Counted from the first letter of the stretch, positions 11,645 through 23,594 are shown. The stretch: DNA of 64,000 bases from Elymus sibiricus (GCA_039707655.1 CM077665.1:441315531-441379530); one strand, 5' to 3'. Numbers and translations are program-made. Notes: a model not told the origin generated them from the letters alone.

Positions 11645-11652
11645 CCTATTTA
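11645..11652 (-). promoter_or_regulatory. TATA-like box upstream of the B3-like frame
   Basis: On the minus strand the sequence reads CTAAATAG inside GC-rich DNA, about 100 bp before the ATG at 11541. Spacing fits a core promoter; there is no direct proof of use. Confidence 0.35.
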
Positions 11653-12222
11653 GAGGGACGAGGCGACGGGGGCTGACTCCTTGCAACCCAGGGCGAACGC
11701 GCACTGGCGAACACACCATGCCAGCGACCGCCCCTTTGGGCCAATGCCGAGTCTTGCATGTGACACGCGTCGTGCAGGATACAGTAAAGAAGGAAGATGA
11801 AGGGGGAGGGCGACAATGCTTAATGTCACGGAATGGCAAGAGGCAGATAAGCAGCGCCCGCCGGATTTTCTCCCACCATAAGGAAGGCGCGGGGGCTGGC
11901 TATTCGTTGTCCGAGGCGACCGTTAACTACCAAGCGTGATGCTTGGGCGACGGCCCCTCTCCACCAGTACCGCGCCTTGTGTGAGAACACACGTCACAAG
12001 AGGCGCCTCTCCCAGTCCAACGCGGCGTGACTTTTTAGGCGTGTCCCCTCGGACGCTGTCTCGCTACACCACTCCCACAACCCGCGTTCAATGCACATCG
12101 TGGGAAAGGCAGTAAAAATCATCATAACCGCGAGGAAATGCGGCCACATGTATCTGTGCACTGGTTTTGGGCCTAGCCCAACGGCTTCACGGACTCAAGT
12201 GTGGCCCAGGACCGAGAGCTCC
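11653..12222. other. GC-rich non-coding repeat DNA
   Basis: Frames on both strands are open by chance because of the base composition. No protein family is recognised. It probably belongs to the older Gypsy-type element that holds the B3-like frame. Confidence 0.4.
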
Positions 12223-13063
12223 TGTCGGTGTACTAAGAAACGAGGCCCTTAGTACCCGGACTTGTACACACACGACCGCGGCCTCTGGACCGGAAAGACC
12301 TTGCGGGAGAATGCCAACCTCCAAGCAACATCAAGCAAGGACCAAAGGAACCGGCAAGCCTCCTTGCCGGTAGAGAAGACCCGACTGCGAGCGCTCCCGC
12401 CAAGATCTCTGCCCGCCAAGCCGTCGCTCCACGTCACCAAGCTGACTGTCTACATCAGCTAGGTGTCGAGCGGGCAGGCGGTTAGGTAGAGCTGGTCGGG
12501 GCGCGTGGCGTCTCGGTGGATTTACATCAGCTCTAATGACACCCGTCCTACGACGTGGCAAAGGAATAAGAGGTAGCTAGGCGAACGACATAGAAGGAGA
12601 GACGATCCTTGCCGGGAGACGTCGCCAGCATGACACCTCACGGCGCATTCAATGCGCCTGTCCTAGTCCTTCAGAGTTAGGTATTTCCCACTATATCTAT
12701 TGCCAGTAGTTTTGGCAGCTATAGTATACGCAGTATACCCATGTAATTACCATTTTAGCCACTATGGTAGCCCCTTAGCCTATAAAAGGAGGCCCATGGC
12801 TACCTTTACAAAGGTTGACACTTCATTCATTTGCACGTGTAGCCGGACTCCTCGAGCATTCCTTGCCGGGCTATAGCGCTCCTGTATTGTGAACTCATAC
12901 AATCCACCAAAAACAGGACGTAGGGTTTTACGCTCCTGAGCGGCTCGAACCTGTCTAAACCCGTGAGCACACATGGATCGGTGATGCTCTTTGTGCCCGA
13001 GAATCCCTGCAGTTGAACTGCAAAGGGGCCCCGTAGGTCCCATAGATCATCGTATGCCCGACA
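12223..13063 (+). repeat. Gypsy-type LTR (TGTCGG...CCGACA)
   Basis: The segment begins TGTCGGTGTA and ends GCCCGACA, giving inverted termini. A TATAAAAGG box lies at 12781 on the plus strand, and LTR-like GC-rich blocks containing CCTTGCCGG flank it. The five bases on either side (gctcc and catgt) do not match, so it is not a clean solo LTR. It may be one LTR of a larger, partly deleted element. Confidence 0.55.
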
Positions 13064-13815
13064 CATGTCAATCTTCGTTAATAAGACTTGATCAAACTTA
13101 TTCTTATTAACTATGAGAAGCATGTGGTCGATAAATTTAGTAAGCACAACTTTCTGTAACTTTAGTTTGCTCTCTATTATTTATAGTTTGATAAAGAAAA
13201 ATGCCATGATTGTCCTGTTTTCTGAATAAACCGTGCAATATAAGAATGTCCCAAAAATAAAAATGCTCAGAATGTCACAAATTTTTAACATGAATTTTTA
13301 TAGAATATTTAAGAATTTCTAGAGCTGAAAACATCCCAGGGGGGATGCACCTGTTGCTCACAAGGCAACAGGGTGCGGCCACCCCCCATGGGCGCGCCAA
13401 GATGCCTTGTGGGTCCCATAGGGACCCACTCACTTATTCCTTCAGCCCACATCATCTCTTTTCTCTAGAAAAAATTCCTGGTAGCTCTCTTTCTCGTTTT
13501 TTCGCTCCCAAACCTGAGATTTCTGATCTCTTTGCTCGGAGCTCCGTTTCTAAAACTGCTTTGAGGGATTGCTCCTTGGTATGTGACTCCTCCTTTGTTC
13601 CAATTAGTTTTTTATTTAGTGGGTTATATTTTGCATGTTTTGTTGCACTTGGTGCTACTGAAAATGAGCTTGCATGTTGAAATCTTTGAGTTCCAAGTAG
13701 TTTGGATGCTTGATATGGCATCTAGGCATCCATATGAGTAGTTACTATCAATCTTACAAAGTTTTGTTGACATCATTTTGTGGTCCAAAAATTTCAGAAA
13801 TTTGTTCATAGGAAA

Positions 13816-14835
13816 ATGGATTTCTTTCGGAGACGTCCTTCGAGCCGGAGTCCCAAGGGAATCGTTGGGGATGTCCAGGACCGTGACCTCAGCATCTCGG
13901 GGAGGACGGAGGTTCGTCCATGCGAGTGGACACACCATGCCTTCATGACGGAGGCTGGGTTCCACCAAGAGTTCAAGCAATTTGTTGCAAATGTTGGTTT
14001 GACCGACTTCCTTTCGGATGAGTGTGACCAATACCACATCCTTACAAATTCCTTTGTGCAAAATTTCTACTTCATGCATAGGCTCGATGTTCCCATGCTA
14101 CGCTTTGATTTATATGTTGAACACTATGAGATACCATTTACCGAATTCTGTCAAATATGTTTGATTCCCTCTCAGGGGGATTAAGAGAGACTTGACTGGC
14201 AGAGTTTGAACACTTCATTCGCACTTTAATTGTGGGGGGAAATAGGGGGGTGTCGAGAGCCAGTGCCACTAGTTTACATTTTTCCTGTTGTACACTACTT
14301 TGCTTTATTCATAGGGAAATGTTTGACTGCTAGGGAGGAAGGTGGCATGCTCAGTGCCCCTGACCTCGTCATTATACGCCGTGCACTTTTCAATGACAAC
14401 ACATACAACTTAGGAGCTATGATAGCACGCCGCGTGCACACTAATAGGACTAGGGGTAAAATTCATGGTGGTATTTACGTGACTCGCTTGGCAAAACGTT
14501 TCAATGTTGATATATGCCACAATGATTACTTGCTGCCTAGAGTTTATCTCGATCACCAGGCTATGATAGATCACCATTTTATTGATAACCCTGAGACTCC
14601 TCACCACATTCGCTATAACTTGGTGTTTAGCTAGACTACTCGCCATGTTATTGTATTGCCTACACCCTCTCTATTTGATTCTCATGCCAGGCAAGGATAT
14701 GTCATCATGCCACCGGACATCACAGCATACCGGGACGGGTTGGCTGCGGCGGAGGCTGAGACCGAGGCCTGGGACACTCAAATACCTCCGCCTAACTACT
14801 ACGCTCCTAGACCAAATGGATACTACGGATGGTGA
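13816..14835 (+). pseudogene. Athila-type ORF1-like protein, broken
   Basis: This reads as one ancestral frame of about 340 codons, from MDFFRRRPSSRSPKG (13816) to a C-terminus ending PRPNGYYGW and a TGA at 14833. The middle holds HDNXYXXGAMIARR-like and DYLLPRVYLDHQAMIDHHFI-like stretches. It resembles ORF1-type proteins of Athila-lineage Gypsy elements, which are poorly characterised. A TAA at about 14182, frameshifts near 14195 and 14280, and a TAG near 14632 interrupt it. No zinc knuckle or enzyme motif is seen. The family call is from pattern memory. Confidence 0.5.
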
Positions 14836-16925
14836 TTACCAAGCTAGGCCAAGGCCTAAGCTTGGGGGAGTACCTATTTCTCATCGAAATTATATTCATT
14901 TTCACACATCTCAATTCAATTGTCGGTGTTCACCCTTTTTCATTGTATATATAGTTTTATTTTCATTTTCTTCTTGTGTGTTTGAAAAACATTGAAAACC
15001 CAAAAATATTTCTCACTTGTTTTTGGTTTTTCTTTCTCGTTTATTTAGTTTGTAGTATTAAAAGAAAACCCAAAAAGATTTTTCTTTTCTTCTTTTGCTT
15101 GTTGGGAGCTTTCCCATGTAAATAGTTTTTCTCGCTTTTTGTTTTTCCTTCGTTAATTTGCTTTCTTCAGAAAAACTAAAAACTCCAAAAACATTTCTGT
15201 GTGTTTCTTTGAAATTCTTTTATTTTCTTTGAGTTGTTGCAAGGAGAAGAGCACGATGGAAATGTTGAGTGGCTCTCATATGGTATATTGTGGACCTAAC
15301 AAAAGAGCCAATATTGCCTTGTCTTCTCCTTTGAATAAATGTTTTGCAGATTCCAGCTTAGTCCAGAGCACACTTGTACAATTGTTATTTTTACATCATT
15401 TGGTCGTGCAAGTGAAAGGTAATAATGATGATATTTGATGAAGTGATTGCGGTAAAAGGAAGCTGGTATGAACTCTTCTTATTTTCTGTTTTTGTAAATA
15501 TGTTTAGCTCAGTCGCTCTTGATTCAACATATTATGAGTAAACATGTTTGTGATGACAATTAGAGATTATAGTTGCACATGCCATGCTTAAATAGCTAGC
15601 AGTGGATAATGATTTATCTTGTGTGTCAACATGCATTAAAATGGTTGTGATGTAGTATGTTAGCATGGTATCCTCCTCAGTGTAATTCGAGTAGCTTGAC
15701 TTGGCACATGTGCAAACATGTAGTTGAATCAAAACCAACACAGCCTTCATGATATTTATGTTAAGAGTGTTTATATCCTACTCATGCTAATATTCAATGT
15801 TAAATATTCGCAATGCATGGTCGCTCTCTAGCTGGTCGCTTCCCGGTCTATTTGCTATCCTTCATCTGTACTAAGTGGGAAGGTTGCTTGTGCATCCAAA
15901 ATCCTTCAACCAAAGTTGTTTCATATGAGTCCACTATACCTACCTATATGCGGTATTACTCTGCCGTTCCTAGTAAATTTGTACGTGCCAACTCAAATCA
16001 TTCAAATAAACATTTGTTTTGTGTGCTTGTACCGCTTATGGAGCGACACGGTGGTTAGTATCTTCCATGCTAAGCGGGTTATTCTCACGACGGTGTTTAT
16101 TCACTTGTCATTGCACGAGAGAGGCTGGTAAAAAGGATGCCCGGTCCTTCATAATAAAAAATAAATAAAACAAACTCCCCTGGAAAGATGAAATGTTGCA
16201 GGGCACCCGTGGATTTGGTCATCCATGGCTTGTGTATGTATGGTGGATGGGAGTAAACTTTACAATTCTGTTTGGGAACCGCTTATAATGTGTTTAGCAT
16301 GGAAGATACTGAAATCCTTTGTCGTGACGTTGACAGGAAAGGCACACCACCCAAAATAATAATTTCATCTCTTTTTTAAATCATGAGCTATGGCACCTCT
16401 GCAAATCAATGCTTCCCTCTGCGAAGAGCCCTTCTATTTACTTTCATGTTATTTAGTTTTATTGTTGAGTCATCATCCTCTCATCAAAAGCACCAGTCCT
16501 GAGAGCGTTATTGTCATTTTTATTCATTGAGTCTAGTTAATGTTGGATGGTAGCATGACTGGATCTCTTCGATGCTAAATTACAATGTTTAGTCGCTGCT
16601 TGAACCTCAGAGGTGCTCTGCATTTATGTTTTGCAGTCTCAGAAAGGGCTAGCGAGATACCATGTTATCATATTATATCATGATTGTTTTGACAAATTGT
16701 TGGCATCCGAGATATCTTATTATTGCTCGCTAGTTGGTCATGTTATTGTCATGAGTAAATGTGAGACCTAATTGTTATCATTGACATGGTTAGTTCATGA
16801 TCTTTGCTGAAAGCCTGAACATTGAGTTAAACATATAGATAACAATGAGAACAAAAGAGTTTGTAAAAAATTTCTTTATCACTTTCATTTTGTTAACTGA
16901 ATTTCTTGAGGACAAACAATGAGTT
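14836..16925. other. Non-coding internal region of the Athila-like element
   Basis: AT-rich, with no supported gene. Around 16200-16430 the text (tctgtttgggaaccgc, ttccctctgcgaag) matches the reverse complement of 46850-47100 in element B. The non-coding sequence therefore seems conserved between elements with different ORFs. A second tract like the polypurine tract, cctaagcttgggggag, occurs at about 14855. Confidence 0.55.
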
Positions 16926-16939
16926 AAGCTTGGGGGAGT
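16926..16939 (+). other. Polypurine tract of the Athila-like element
   Basis: AAGCTTGGGGGAGT directly precedes the LTR start TGATACGTCTCC. Confidence 0.75.
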
Positions 16940-18312
16940 TGATACGTCTCCAACGTATCTACTTTTCCAAACACTTTTGCTCTTGTTTTGGACTCTAATT
17001 TGCATGATTTAAATGAATCTAACCGGACTGACGCTGTTTTCAGCAGAACTACCATGGTGTTGTTTTTGTGCACTAAACAAAGTTCTCATAATTGGACGAA
17101 ACTTTCTAGAGATTTTTTATCGAATATATAAAAAAATACTAGAGCGAAGATCCACCAGAGGGGGCCCGCTAGTTGCCCACAAGGCAGCAGGGTGCACTCA
17201 CCCCCATGTGGCTTCGATGACCCTAATTCCAAGCCTATATATTCATATTCTCCGAGAAAAAAATAAGAGAGAATTTTTCATCATGGTTTACGAGACGGAG
17301 CCGCCGCCACCTCATGTTCTTCCTCGGGGGGGGGGGGGGCTGATCTGGAGTCCGTTTGGGGCTCCAGAGAGGGGAATTCGTCGCCATCATCATCACTAAC
17401 CCTTCCCCATCAACAATTCCATGATGCTCACCATTGGGAGTGAGTAATTCCTTTGTAGGCCTGCCGGACGGTGATGGGATTGGATGAGATTTATCTTGTA
17501 ATCGAGTTATTTTGATAGGGGTTGCTCCCTAGTATCCACTATGTTCTGAGATTGATGTTGCTATGACGTTGATATGCTTAATGCTTGTAACTAGGACCCG
17601 AGTGCCTTGATTTAAGATCTGAACCTATTATGTTTTCACGAATATGAGAGTGTTTTGGATCCTATCTTGCAAGTTGTATGCACCTATTATGTGTTATGAT
17701 CTGTAGACCCCAAGGTGACAATAACTGGGATCATCTCCGGTGATGACCGTAGTTTGAGGAGTTCATGTATTCACCATGTGTTAATGTTTTGTTCCAGTTC
17801 TCTATTAAAGGAGGCATTAATATCTCTTAGTTTCCATATGGACCCCGCTGTCACGGGAGGGTAGGACAAAAATGTCATGCAAGTTCTTATTATAAGCACG
17901 TATGACTATATACAGAATACATGCCTACATTATATTGATGAATTGGAGCTAGTTCTGTGTCGCTCTAGTGTGTAACTGTTACATGATGAATGTAATCCAA
18001 ATCGATTATCCATCACTGATCCATGGCCTATGCTTTTCGCTTATTCGTTTTCGTTAAGTTACTTTTGTCACTACTGCTGCTACAATCAATACAATCTACT
18101 GCTTTTTACCGTTCTTATTGCTTTCGCTACTATGCTACTAAAAAGTTCATTGCAGAAGGAAATTCCAGGTGTGGTTGAATCGACAACTCAACTGCTAAGA
18201 TCAATAAATATTATTTGGCTCCCCTTGTGTCGAATCAATAAATTTGGGTGAAATACTACCCTCGAAGACTATTGCGATCCCCTATACTTGTGTGTTATTA
18301 GTCGAGTTATCA
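16940..18312 (+). repeat. 3' LTR of the Athila-like element
   Basis: It starts TGATACGTCTCCAACGTATC just after a polypurine tract and ends at or near cgagttatca (18302-18312). The 3' end is less certain because the terminal part is diverged. It contains a 14-G run at 17326-17339. The body differs from the LTRs of elements A, B and C after the first 22 bases, so it is a distinct family. Confidence 0.7.
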
Positions 18313-18599
18313 CGGTTATTAAGAACATAATTCAAACAAAATCATTAGGTGTTTAATGAACACACCTCATGAATCCCCAAGGACTAGGTTTTCGTTACCA
18401 TACTAAACCATTATGTCACTGGTATTCAGGATAACCTTTCGCATCCTCCTTGCTCCTAAACGGTTGTTGGGCATCTGCAGGGTCATAGAACGAGAAAGAG
18501 GCAACTCTATTGCAATCGGACACATACGTGACATTAATTCAAAATCATTCCATCACCCCCTCATACAAATTCATTGGGTTCAATGCTATACCTCAGCGC

Positions 18600-18850
18600 A
18601 TTGCCTTACCGAATTACTCACACATTGATTATATTCGTAGAAAAAGCACCCCTATTTAGTAAGTCCTCGGAAATGATCTCATCCATTACTTCTCTCAGCC
18701 TATTTTCCAAGACTTTGGAGCATAGCTTCTAAATGACATTGCACAAAGATATCAGTCTATAATGTGATATTTCTTGGGGGTTCTATTGTCGGCAAGTGCA
18801 CACTATTATTTACTTCACCGCGTACTTGAAGAATTGTTGGTAGCAAAAGA
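18600..18850 (-). pseudogene. L1-type LINE reverse transcriptase remnant
   Basis: Minus-strand translation gives NPQEISHYRLISLCNVI, a stop, then KLCSKVLENRLREVMDEIIS and ED. These match the conserved early palm/fingers block of plant L1 reverse transcriptase. There is one TAG where a tyrosine is usual, and the frame decays on both sides. It is only a fragment; the catalytic box is not present. Confidence 0.65.
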
Positions 18851-19793
18851 ACAAAAAAACGGCATTTGACGACTGAATCCTATGAACGAAATTCTTTTGA
18901 GAAGATCTTAAGCCTATGCTTCTATAAAAATCGCCTATGTATTGTCAATAGATCGGCTTATAACTCTTACGACTTGTCGGCGGCGACTCACAGGATGCCT
19001 CTGTGCGCCTATTCCATGTGCTGGAAAACCTCTGGCACATCTTTCGCAATCTAGTTAACAACACTTTAGTGACTCATGTCTTCGATTGCCTAAACCTGCT
19101 TATTATACTATAAACAATGGAATACCTCAAGTTGGATATAAGTGAGGTGGGACTTAAGAATGCCTTGTGTGGAACATCTCTTCAAAGCAAGAATTAGCGA
19201 CGATCATATCGCGAAGAAATCATCAGAGAAGACACAAAGATGAGTTCTTTATTGATAATATGCCGTACAATGGTTGTTGGATGCGATACTCGATTACAAG
19301 TATGGCTAAGTGGAAGAGGAATTGTTGCGGTGATGGTGATGGTGATGGTGGCGAGATGGGAAATCATAACGGCTAGGGTTGTGAGATGACTTCTGTTGTG
19401 TTCTCGACGCTCTCGTCGATGTTCTGTTGTGATTCTGGTGCTGACCCTTTATAAATGTTGGAGGGTTGGAACTGAGCGTTGGTACAAGCGCGTGCACTCG
19501 TACCCATCGAAATCTCCGGTGGTGGTGGTGCGCCTCCCCCCCCCCCCCCCCCTCCCCCCAATTTCCTTTATTCTTTCTTTATTTTTCTTGTTTCCTTCTA
19601 AGTGATGATTTATCTCCATCTTTGACCTCTTTTCAGGTATAAACAATTTAAACAAAGGGTTGCACGATCTCTCACATTCATTGGCCATTAGTAACAAATA
19701 TGGGAGTCATTTTCTCAGTATTTTTAAGATTATGTGATTTAGACAACTGTGTGATGAGTGTAAAAATATCACTCATCATCACACATAGACACG
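18851..19793. other. No gene seen; simple repeats
   Basis: This is unassigned AT-rich sequence. It contains a (GGTGAT)n microsatellite at about 19329-19353 and a 17-C run at 19536-19552. Nothing in either strand resembles a known protein. Confidence 0.4.
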
Positions 19794-20070
19794 ATGGAAG
19801 AGGAGCTTGAGGACGAGACCGAGGACGTCGCCAACTCCGCGTCGACCTCGCCGCCACGACAAAACAAGGCCCACACGTCCACGGTCGCCGTCATCGATAG
19901 CGAGGCGGAGTAGAACACGGGAGGCCATCGTCGCTTGGGTCCCAGGAAGGCCACCGTATTGCCCGGCCTCACAGCCAGTGAGCTTGCCCGCTTCGCGCAG
20001 GCGGAGGCCACTATTCTTCCCCTCCCGCTGAAACTTCACTTCCCGGGGCTCATGATTGTCCGGTGAGCTT
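19794..20070 (+). other. Short acidic reading frame with one stop, unknown
   Basis: The frame begins MEEELEDETEDVANSASTSP and reads on through one TAG near 19911 to a TGA near 20065. It is unusually GC-rich compared with its surroundings. I do not recognise the protein. It could be the N-terminus of a transposon-borne gene, or chance. A sequence like the terminus of some small DNA elements (gttggagatgccctag) lies at about 20369-20384, but no partner was found to the left. Confidence 0.25.
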
Positions 20071-20579
20071 GCTGCAGACATGAGGGAGACATATCATGGG
20101 AAACGGGCGTCGCCGTGGCCGGCGAGCATTAGACTAGGTTAGAATAGTCTGGCCTGCTATAGGTTAGTTGAAATATATTAAAAATGTAATGAATGTGGTC
20201 CGATCTAGATGAAAATTATCCGGTTTGCATGGTATTCATCCGGTTTGTTGAAATCCGGTTTGAAATATATGCAAGCATGGTTTGATGGCCAGTTCGCATA
20301 TCACTGTCCGCGGACGCGAGCGTAGCCGTGGACGGATATGATGTCCGATCTGAGGACTGAGGGTGAGCGTTGGAGATGCCCTAGTACAGCCAAAGGCATC
20401 AATGGATCATGACCGCTATGCTTGTTTTTTGCGACATGCTCTACGGACTTTCAGAGTTCCGTTTGTAAACTTGCAGTCTGTACTCTATTGCATATAAACA
20501 AAATATTGGAGTGGAAAAAAAAAGGTCCAATTTGTAAATTAAGTGAATACAGTCTGACGGCTACCATGTCGCCTGGGCA
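20071..20579. other. Intergenic, includes the likely 3' UTR of the DUF6598 locus
   Basis: No gene is seen. The stretch directly after the stop codon at 20580 (minus strand) is AT-rich and would hold the 3' untranslated region. The left half carries the terminus-like motif mentioned for 20369-20384. Confidence 0.4.
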
Positions 20580-21245
20580 TCATCGAAGTTCCTCATTTGC
20601 CTCCCTCGTGATACACAGCTTGTCCCGAACAAGACGGGACCAAGCAACAGTGATCTCCAGCTGAGAGTCACCAAGGTGACATACATCCTGACTTATAGTG
20701 CAATCTCTGGCCTGGATGGATACATGACCAGCATGAGCCCCAGATTGCGAGTTGGCCTCTATGAAAACTTCAAGCGCTCCACACAATTTCACAGAGACAA
20801 CATGCCTTGACAGATCAAGGTAACCCATTGAACAAGTAGCCATTGCTCCATCTTGAAGCACAACTTGTCTAAACGAGGGGTCAGTCGTGTGTTCAGAATC
20901 AGGCAACGTGGCTCTCCTACTAGGCAGGGAGGAGCAAACAACTCGGCCGCCATTTTTAAAAAGACTTGGTGTCTCTTCAGGAACACAGACACGGATACCC
21001 ACGACAGTTGCCTGCACTGATTCATAAACTTCCTCTGAGCTTAACGCCATTGTGCAAAAGTCTCCTTCGAGAGGGGTATATAGAGTACATAACCCACAAT
21101 GACTGCCGCTGTAATACCAGAAAAGACTCATCAATGATCTATCTTCAGACTTCGTTCTGCCCTTCACTTTCAGCTCGATTTCCACATGAAGAGGTTCCCG
21201 GCTCACAATCGCACGAGACGGGCCAGTCAGGCGCAAAAAAGGATC
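20580..21245 (-). CDS. DUF6598 locus exon 5: body of second DUF6598 and stop
   Basis: This last exon is open and starts DPFLRLTGPSRAIVSREPLH right after the acceptor AATGCAG|GAT. Conserved family blocks include IELKVKGRTKSEDR, YLDLSRHVVSVKLCGALEVF and QLEITVAWSRLVRDK. It ends ITREANEELR and a stop at 20580. No enzyme motif, signal peptide or membrane segment is visible. In some grass genes DUF6598 is annotated alone; here it is the second of two copies. Confidence 0.8.
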   Translation of the reverse strand, partial: DPFLRLTGPSRAIVSREPLHVEIELKVKGRTKSEDRSLMSLFWYYSGSHCGLCTLYTPLEGDFCTMALSSEEVYESVQATVVGIRVCVPEETPSLFKNGGRVVCSSLPSRRATLPDSEHTTDPSFRQVVLQDGAMATCSMGYLDLSRHVVSVKLCGALEVFIEANSQSGAHAGHVSIQARDCTISQDVCHLGDSQLEITVAWSRLVRDKLCITREANEELR

Positions 21246-21400
21246 CTGCATTCACCATTCATTAATCAGTCTCGCTAAGGTAGCACTTTAGTGGGCAATT
21301 GCTTGATATGTGTTTTTAACTACATGCGTATTTGAAAATGAATCTGTTCATAACTAATCAGCGGACCAGGAAACGGAAAATAGAAAGATACTATACGGAC

Positions 21401-21636
21401 CTCTTTAGTGAGTATTTGGCAGTTACTCCTTGGACGGGAGAAGAGAATGTTGCGATTGTGATCCACGGTGTCTCTTGCAGCAACCACGCCGTACACTTCC
21501 AGTGGCCACTTCAAGCCAGAGCCATCTTCTATCTCTGCGACTTTGAGGGAGTAGATCTGCAGAGTGCTATCGACAAGAGCAGTCAATGGGCGGTGTCCTG
21601 GTGTAATATGTGTATAGTGCATAGGACTTAATGACG
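21401..21636 (-). CDS. DUF6598 locus exon 4: start of second DUF6598, intact
   Basis: The exon is 236 nt and bounded by GGCTGCAG|CGTC and AAAGAG|GTCCGT. It encodes TSLSPMHYTHI, then STLQIYSLKVAEI and WPLEVYGVVAARDTVDHNRN, ending QILTKE. Phases match exon 3 (one base carried over) and exon 5 (phase 0). The intact frame shows what exon 2 looked like before its deletion. Confidence 0.8.
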
Positions 21637-21787
21637 CTGCAGCCATAAGAAAAGAAGATAATTTAGAGAATTCAATCGGCTTCCCTTACTAAAGAATGAG
21701 GAACCTGCTTGCTTGATACATGCAGTAGGTAAGAAGAAACGCAACGAGCAATGAGCACATAAGTAGCGTGAATGGTTATTTACTCAC

Positions 21788-23258
21788 TCATGTCTGTGAA
21801 GGTACCGTGGAATCTGGACCAGTTCGATACCCAGCCGCGGCGGTACCTAGCAAAGAACTCCTCATCAGTCTGCCCCTTGTCCATGTTGGCATCCTCTCCC
21901 ATCTCCTCGACTTCCTCTGTCTCCAATTTTGTCTCCATGGAAGTGGAAATCCTCGGTGATGCCTCATCACTATCCTTGGCTTCCCCTCCCATTTCCTTGG
22001 TTTCCTCTACCTCCAATTTTATCTCTGTGGAAGAGGAACTCATTGGCAAAACCTCGTCCTTCCCCTCCATGGAGATTACTGGCGGTGCCTTGTCCACCTC
22101 TATTGCGTCCAATTTGATTTCGGTGATGTTGTCCAGCGGCTCCTTGAACAGCTCGGAGAACGATGGGGTTTTCGAGGTACCCTTGTAACTAAGATGTCCC
22201 ATCTGATCCAACTGGGTGCAGAGCTGATCCAGCCCATTGAAGATCGCATTCAATCCATATTTGTAGTAGGTCCTTGGCGCCTGTATCTCCGTTGCTGATT
22301 CGCCGCTGTCTTCGGTCCTGATCTGGATCCCCTTCACACCCATCTTTTCCGTGACTGGCTCTTTGCCCAGAATCTCCCTGTTCTGCACTTTCTCCATCAT
22401 CTGGAGCAAACTCGTCACGTCGGTGTACATGTTATCCATGTGGATTTGGACCTCGCTAATGCTATAGTCGCTAATCCTCAGTTTTGGTTCGGGTTTCAGA
22501 TTCACAGCGTTCTCAGAGATAAGGCTGAGTAAGGAGTAGATCTTAGCCCGAACCATCTTTGTGTCTGACTGAGTCTCCGATCTTGTCACCACATGCTTCC
22601 TACTCCGGACCTTCGCAGTATGCTCGAACGTCTGGCCATCAACACATCCCTCCCTCGAGATATACCGCTTGTCTCGAATAAGCAAGGACCAAGCAACAGT
22701 AACCTCCACCTCATGGGAACCAAGATTACATGTGCACCGACTTACTTTGCTTTCCTGGGCTGGAAAGAAGACATGACCACATGATTTGGGGGCACGTGAT
22801 TTGTCAGCACGGATGATAACTTCCAGCTTTCCGTTTAACTCTACAGAAACAACATGCCTTGACAGATTAAGGTAACCATCTGAACTGTTAGCCGTCACTT
22901 GATCTTGAAGTACAAGCTCTTCTTCAGGTTGCTCGGGATTAACGGGCTTAGAAGTTCCCTTGGCAATGCAACTAATTTTACCATCATGTTTAAAAGGCCA
23001 TTTCCTCTTCCTCCAATTAGTAACACGGACACTCACTATAGTTGCCTGGACTGTATTTTCTAATTTCAAACACTGTAACATAATTTCGCAGAAGTCATTC
23101 GACAGAGTGGTCTCATTACCACTGTAGTTGAAGGTCTGGTGGATCAGCACTCTATCTTCTGACTTGCTTCTGCCCTTTACCTTCAGCTTGATTTCAAAGT
23201 CAACAGGATCTATAGCAACAATTGCACGAGACGGGCCAGTCAACTGCAAACAAGGATC
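21788..23258 (-). CDS. DUF6598 locus exon 3: first DUF6598 body plus second coiled coil
   Basis: This 1471-nt exon is open throughout (490 codons plus one base). Residues 1-200 are the main body of DUF6598 (DPCLQLTGPSRAIVAIDPV, DGYLNLSRHVVSVELNGKLE, EVEVTVAWSLLIRDK). Then, without a stop, comes a long helical and acidic region: AKIYSLLSLISEN, IQIRTEDSGESATEIQAP, FSELFKEPLDN and repeats of the form ETKLE-EEVEEMGE. It ends FTDM before a GA|GTGAGT donor. The acceptor region AATGCAG|GAT supplies an in-frame ATG one codon before the exon (23264), so an unspliced or internally initiated transcript could start here. Confidence 0.75.
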
Positions 23259-23360
23259 CTGCATTTTCCAACAACTATAATCAACAAAACGACAAAAGAT
23301 GCAAGCAAAAGGAAGTAAAGAGAAACTGGACGATTTTTTTAGGACAAAATTACATACAAC

Positions 23361-23594
23361 CTTTTGAGTCAGTATTTGGCGGTCACTCCTTTCACGGAGG
23401 AAGAGAATGTTGCGACTGATCGACGGTATCTTGGGCCGCAACCATGCCATACACATGCAGTGGCCAATTAAACTCAAGAGCTTCTTTTATTTCTGCGACT
23501 TTGACAGAGAAAATCTGCAGGGTGCTGGCGACGAAAGCAGCATCAGAGGGGCTTCCCGGTGTACTGTGTGTGAAGTGCATAGGACTGAATGACG
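23361..23594 (-). pseudogene. DUF6598 locus exon 2: start of first DUF6598, 2-nt deletion
   Basis: The exon is bounded by CTGCAG|CGTC and AAAAG|GTTGTATG. It reads TSFSPMHFTHS, then STLQIFSVKVAEI and WPLHVYGMVAAQDTVD, the beginning of the DUF6598 fold. Exon 4, its paralogue, is 236 nt long; this one is 234 nt. The missing two bases lie after the GATCA that follows the DTV codons (about 23415), and they shift the frame. The correct downstream residues RNILFLRERSDRQILTQK continue in another frame. Confidence 0.75.

Larger units (their letters stand above)
13064..18312 (+). mobile_element. Athila-like Gypsy element, 5' part decayed
   Basis: A plus-strand element made of a broken ORF (13816-14835), a long AT-rich non-coding stretch (14836-16925), a polypurine tract and a 3' LTR. 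No matching 5' LTR is visible; 13064-13815 holds LTR/leader-like sequence (cacaaggcaacaggg) that resembles 17180 only in general layout. Part of the non-coding stretch is similar to element B in inverse orientation (46.9-47.4 kb), which places both in one lineage. No pol genes are present. Confidence 0.6.

Noticed and set aside
10952..11939. Plus-strand frames of 74-202 codons
   Set aside because: They are antisense shadows of the GC-rich B3-like frame and its leader; no family signature.
12223..13063. Clean solo LTR with target-site duplication
   Set aside because: The termini fit, but the flanking pentamers (gctcc, catgt) differ, so I list it only as an LTR.
17326..17339. G14 run (and C17 at 19536-19552) as functional tracts
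   Set aside because: Homopolymers of this length vary easily and may be sequencing or assembly uncertain; no supporting context.
18866..19054. 62-codon plus-strand frame
   Set aside because: Isolated, no similarity recognised, next to LINE debris running the other way.
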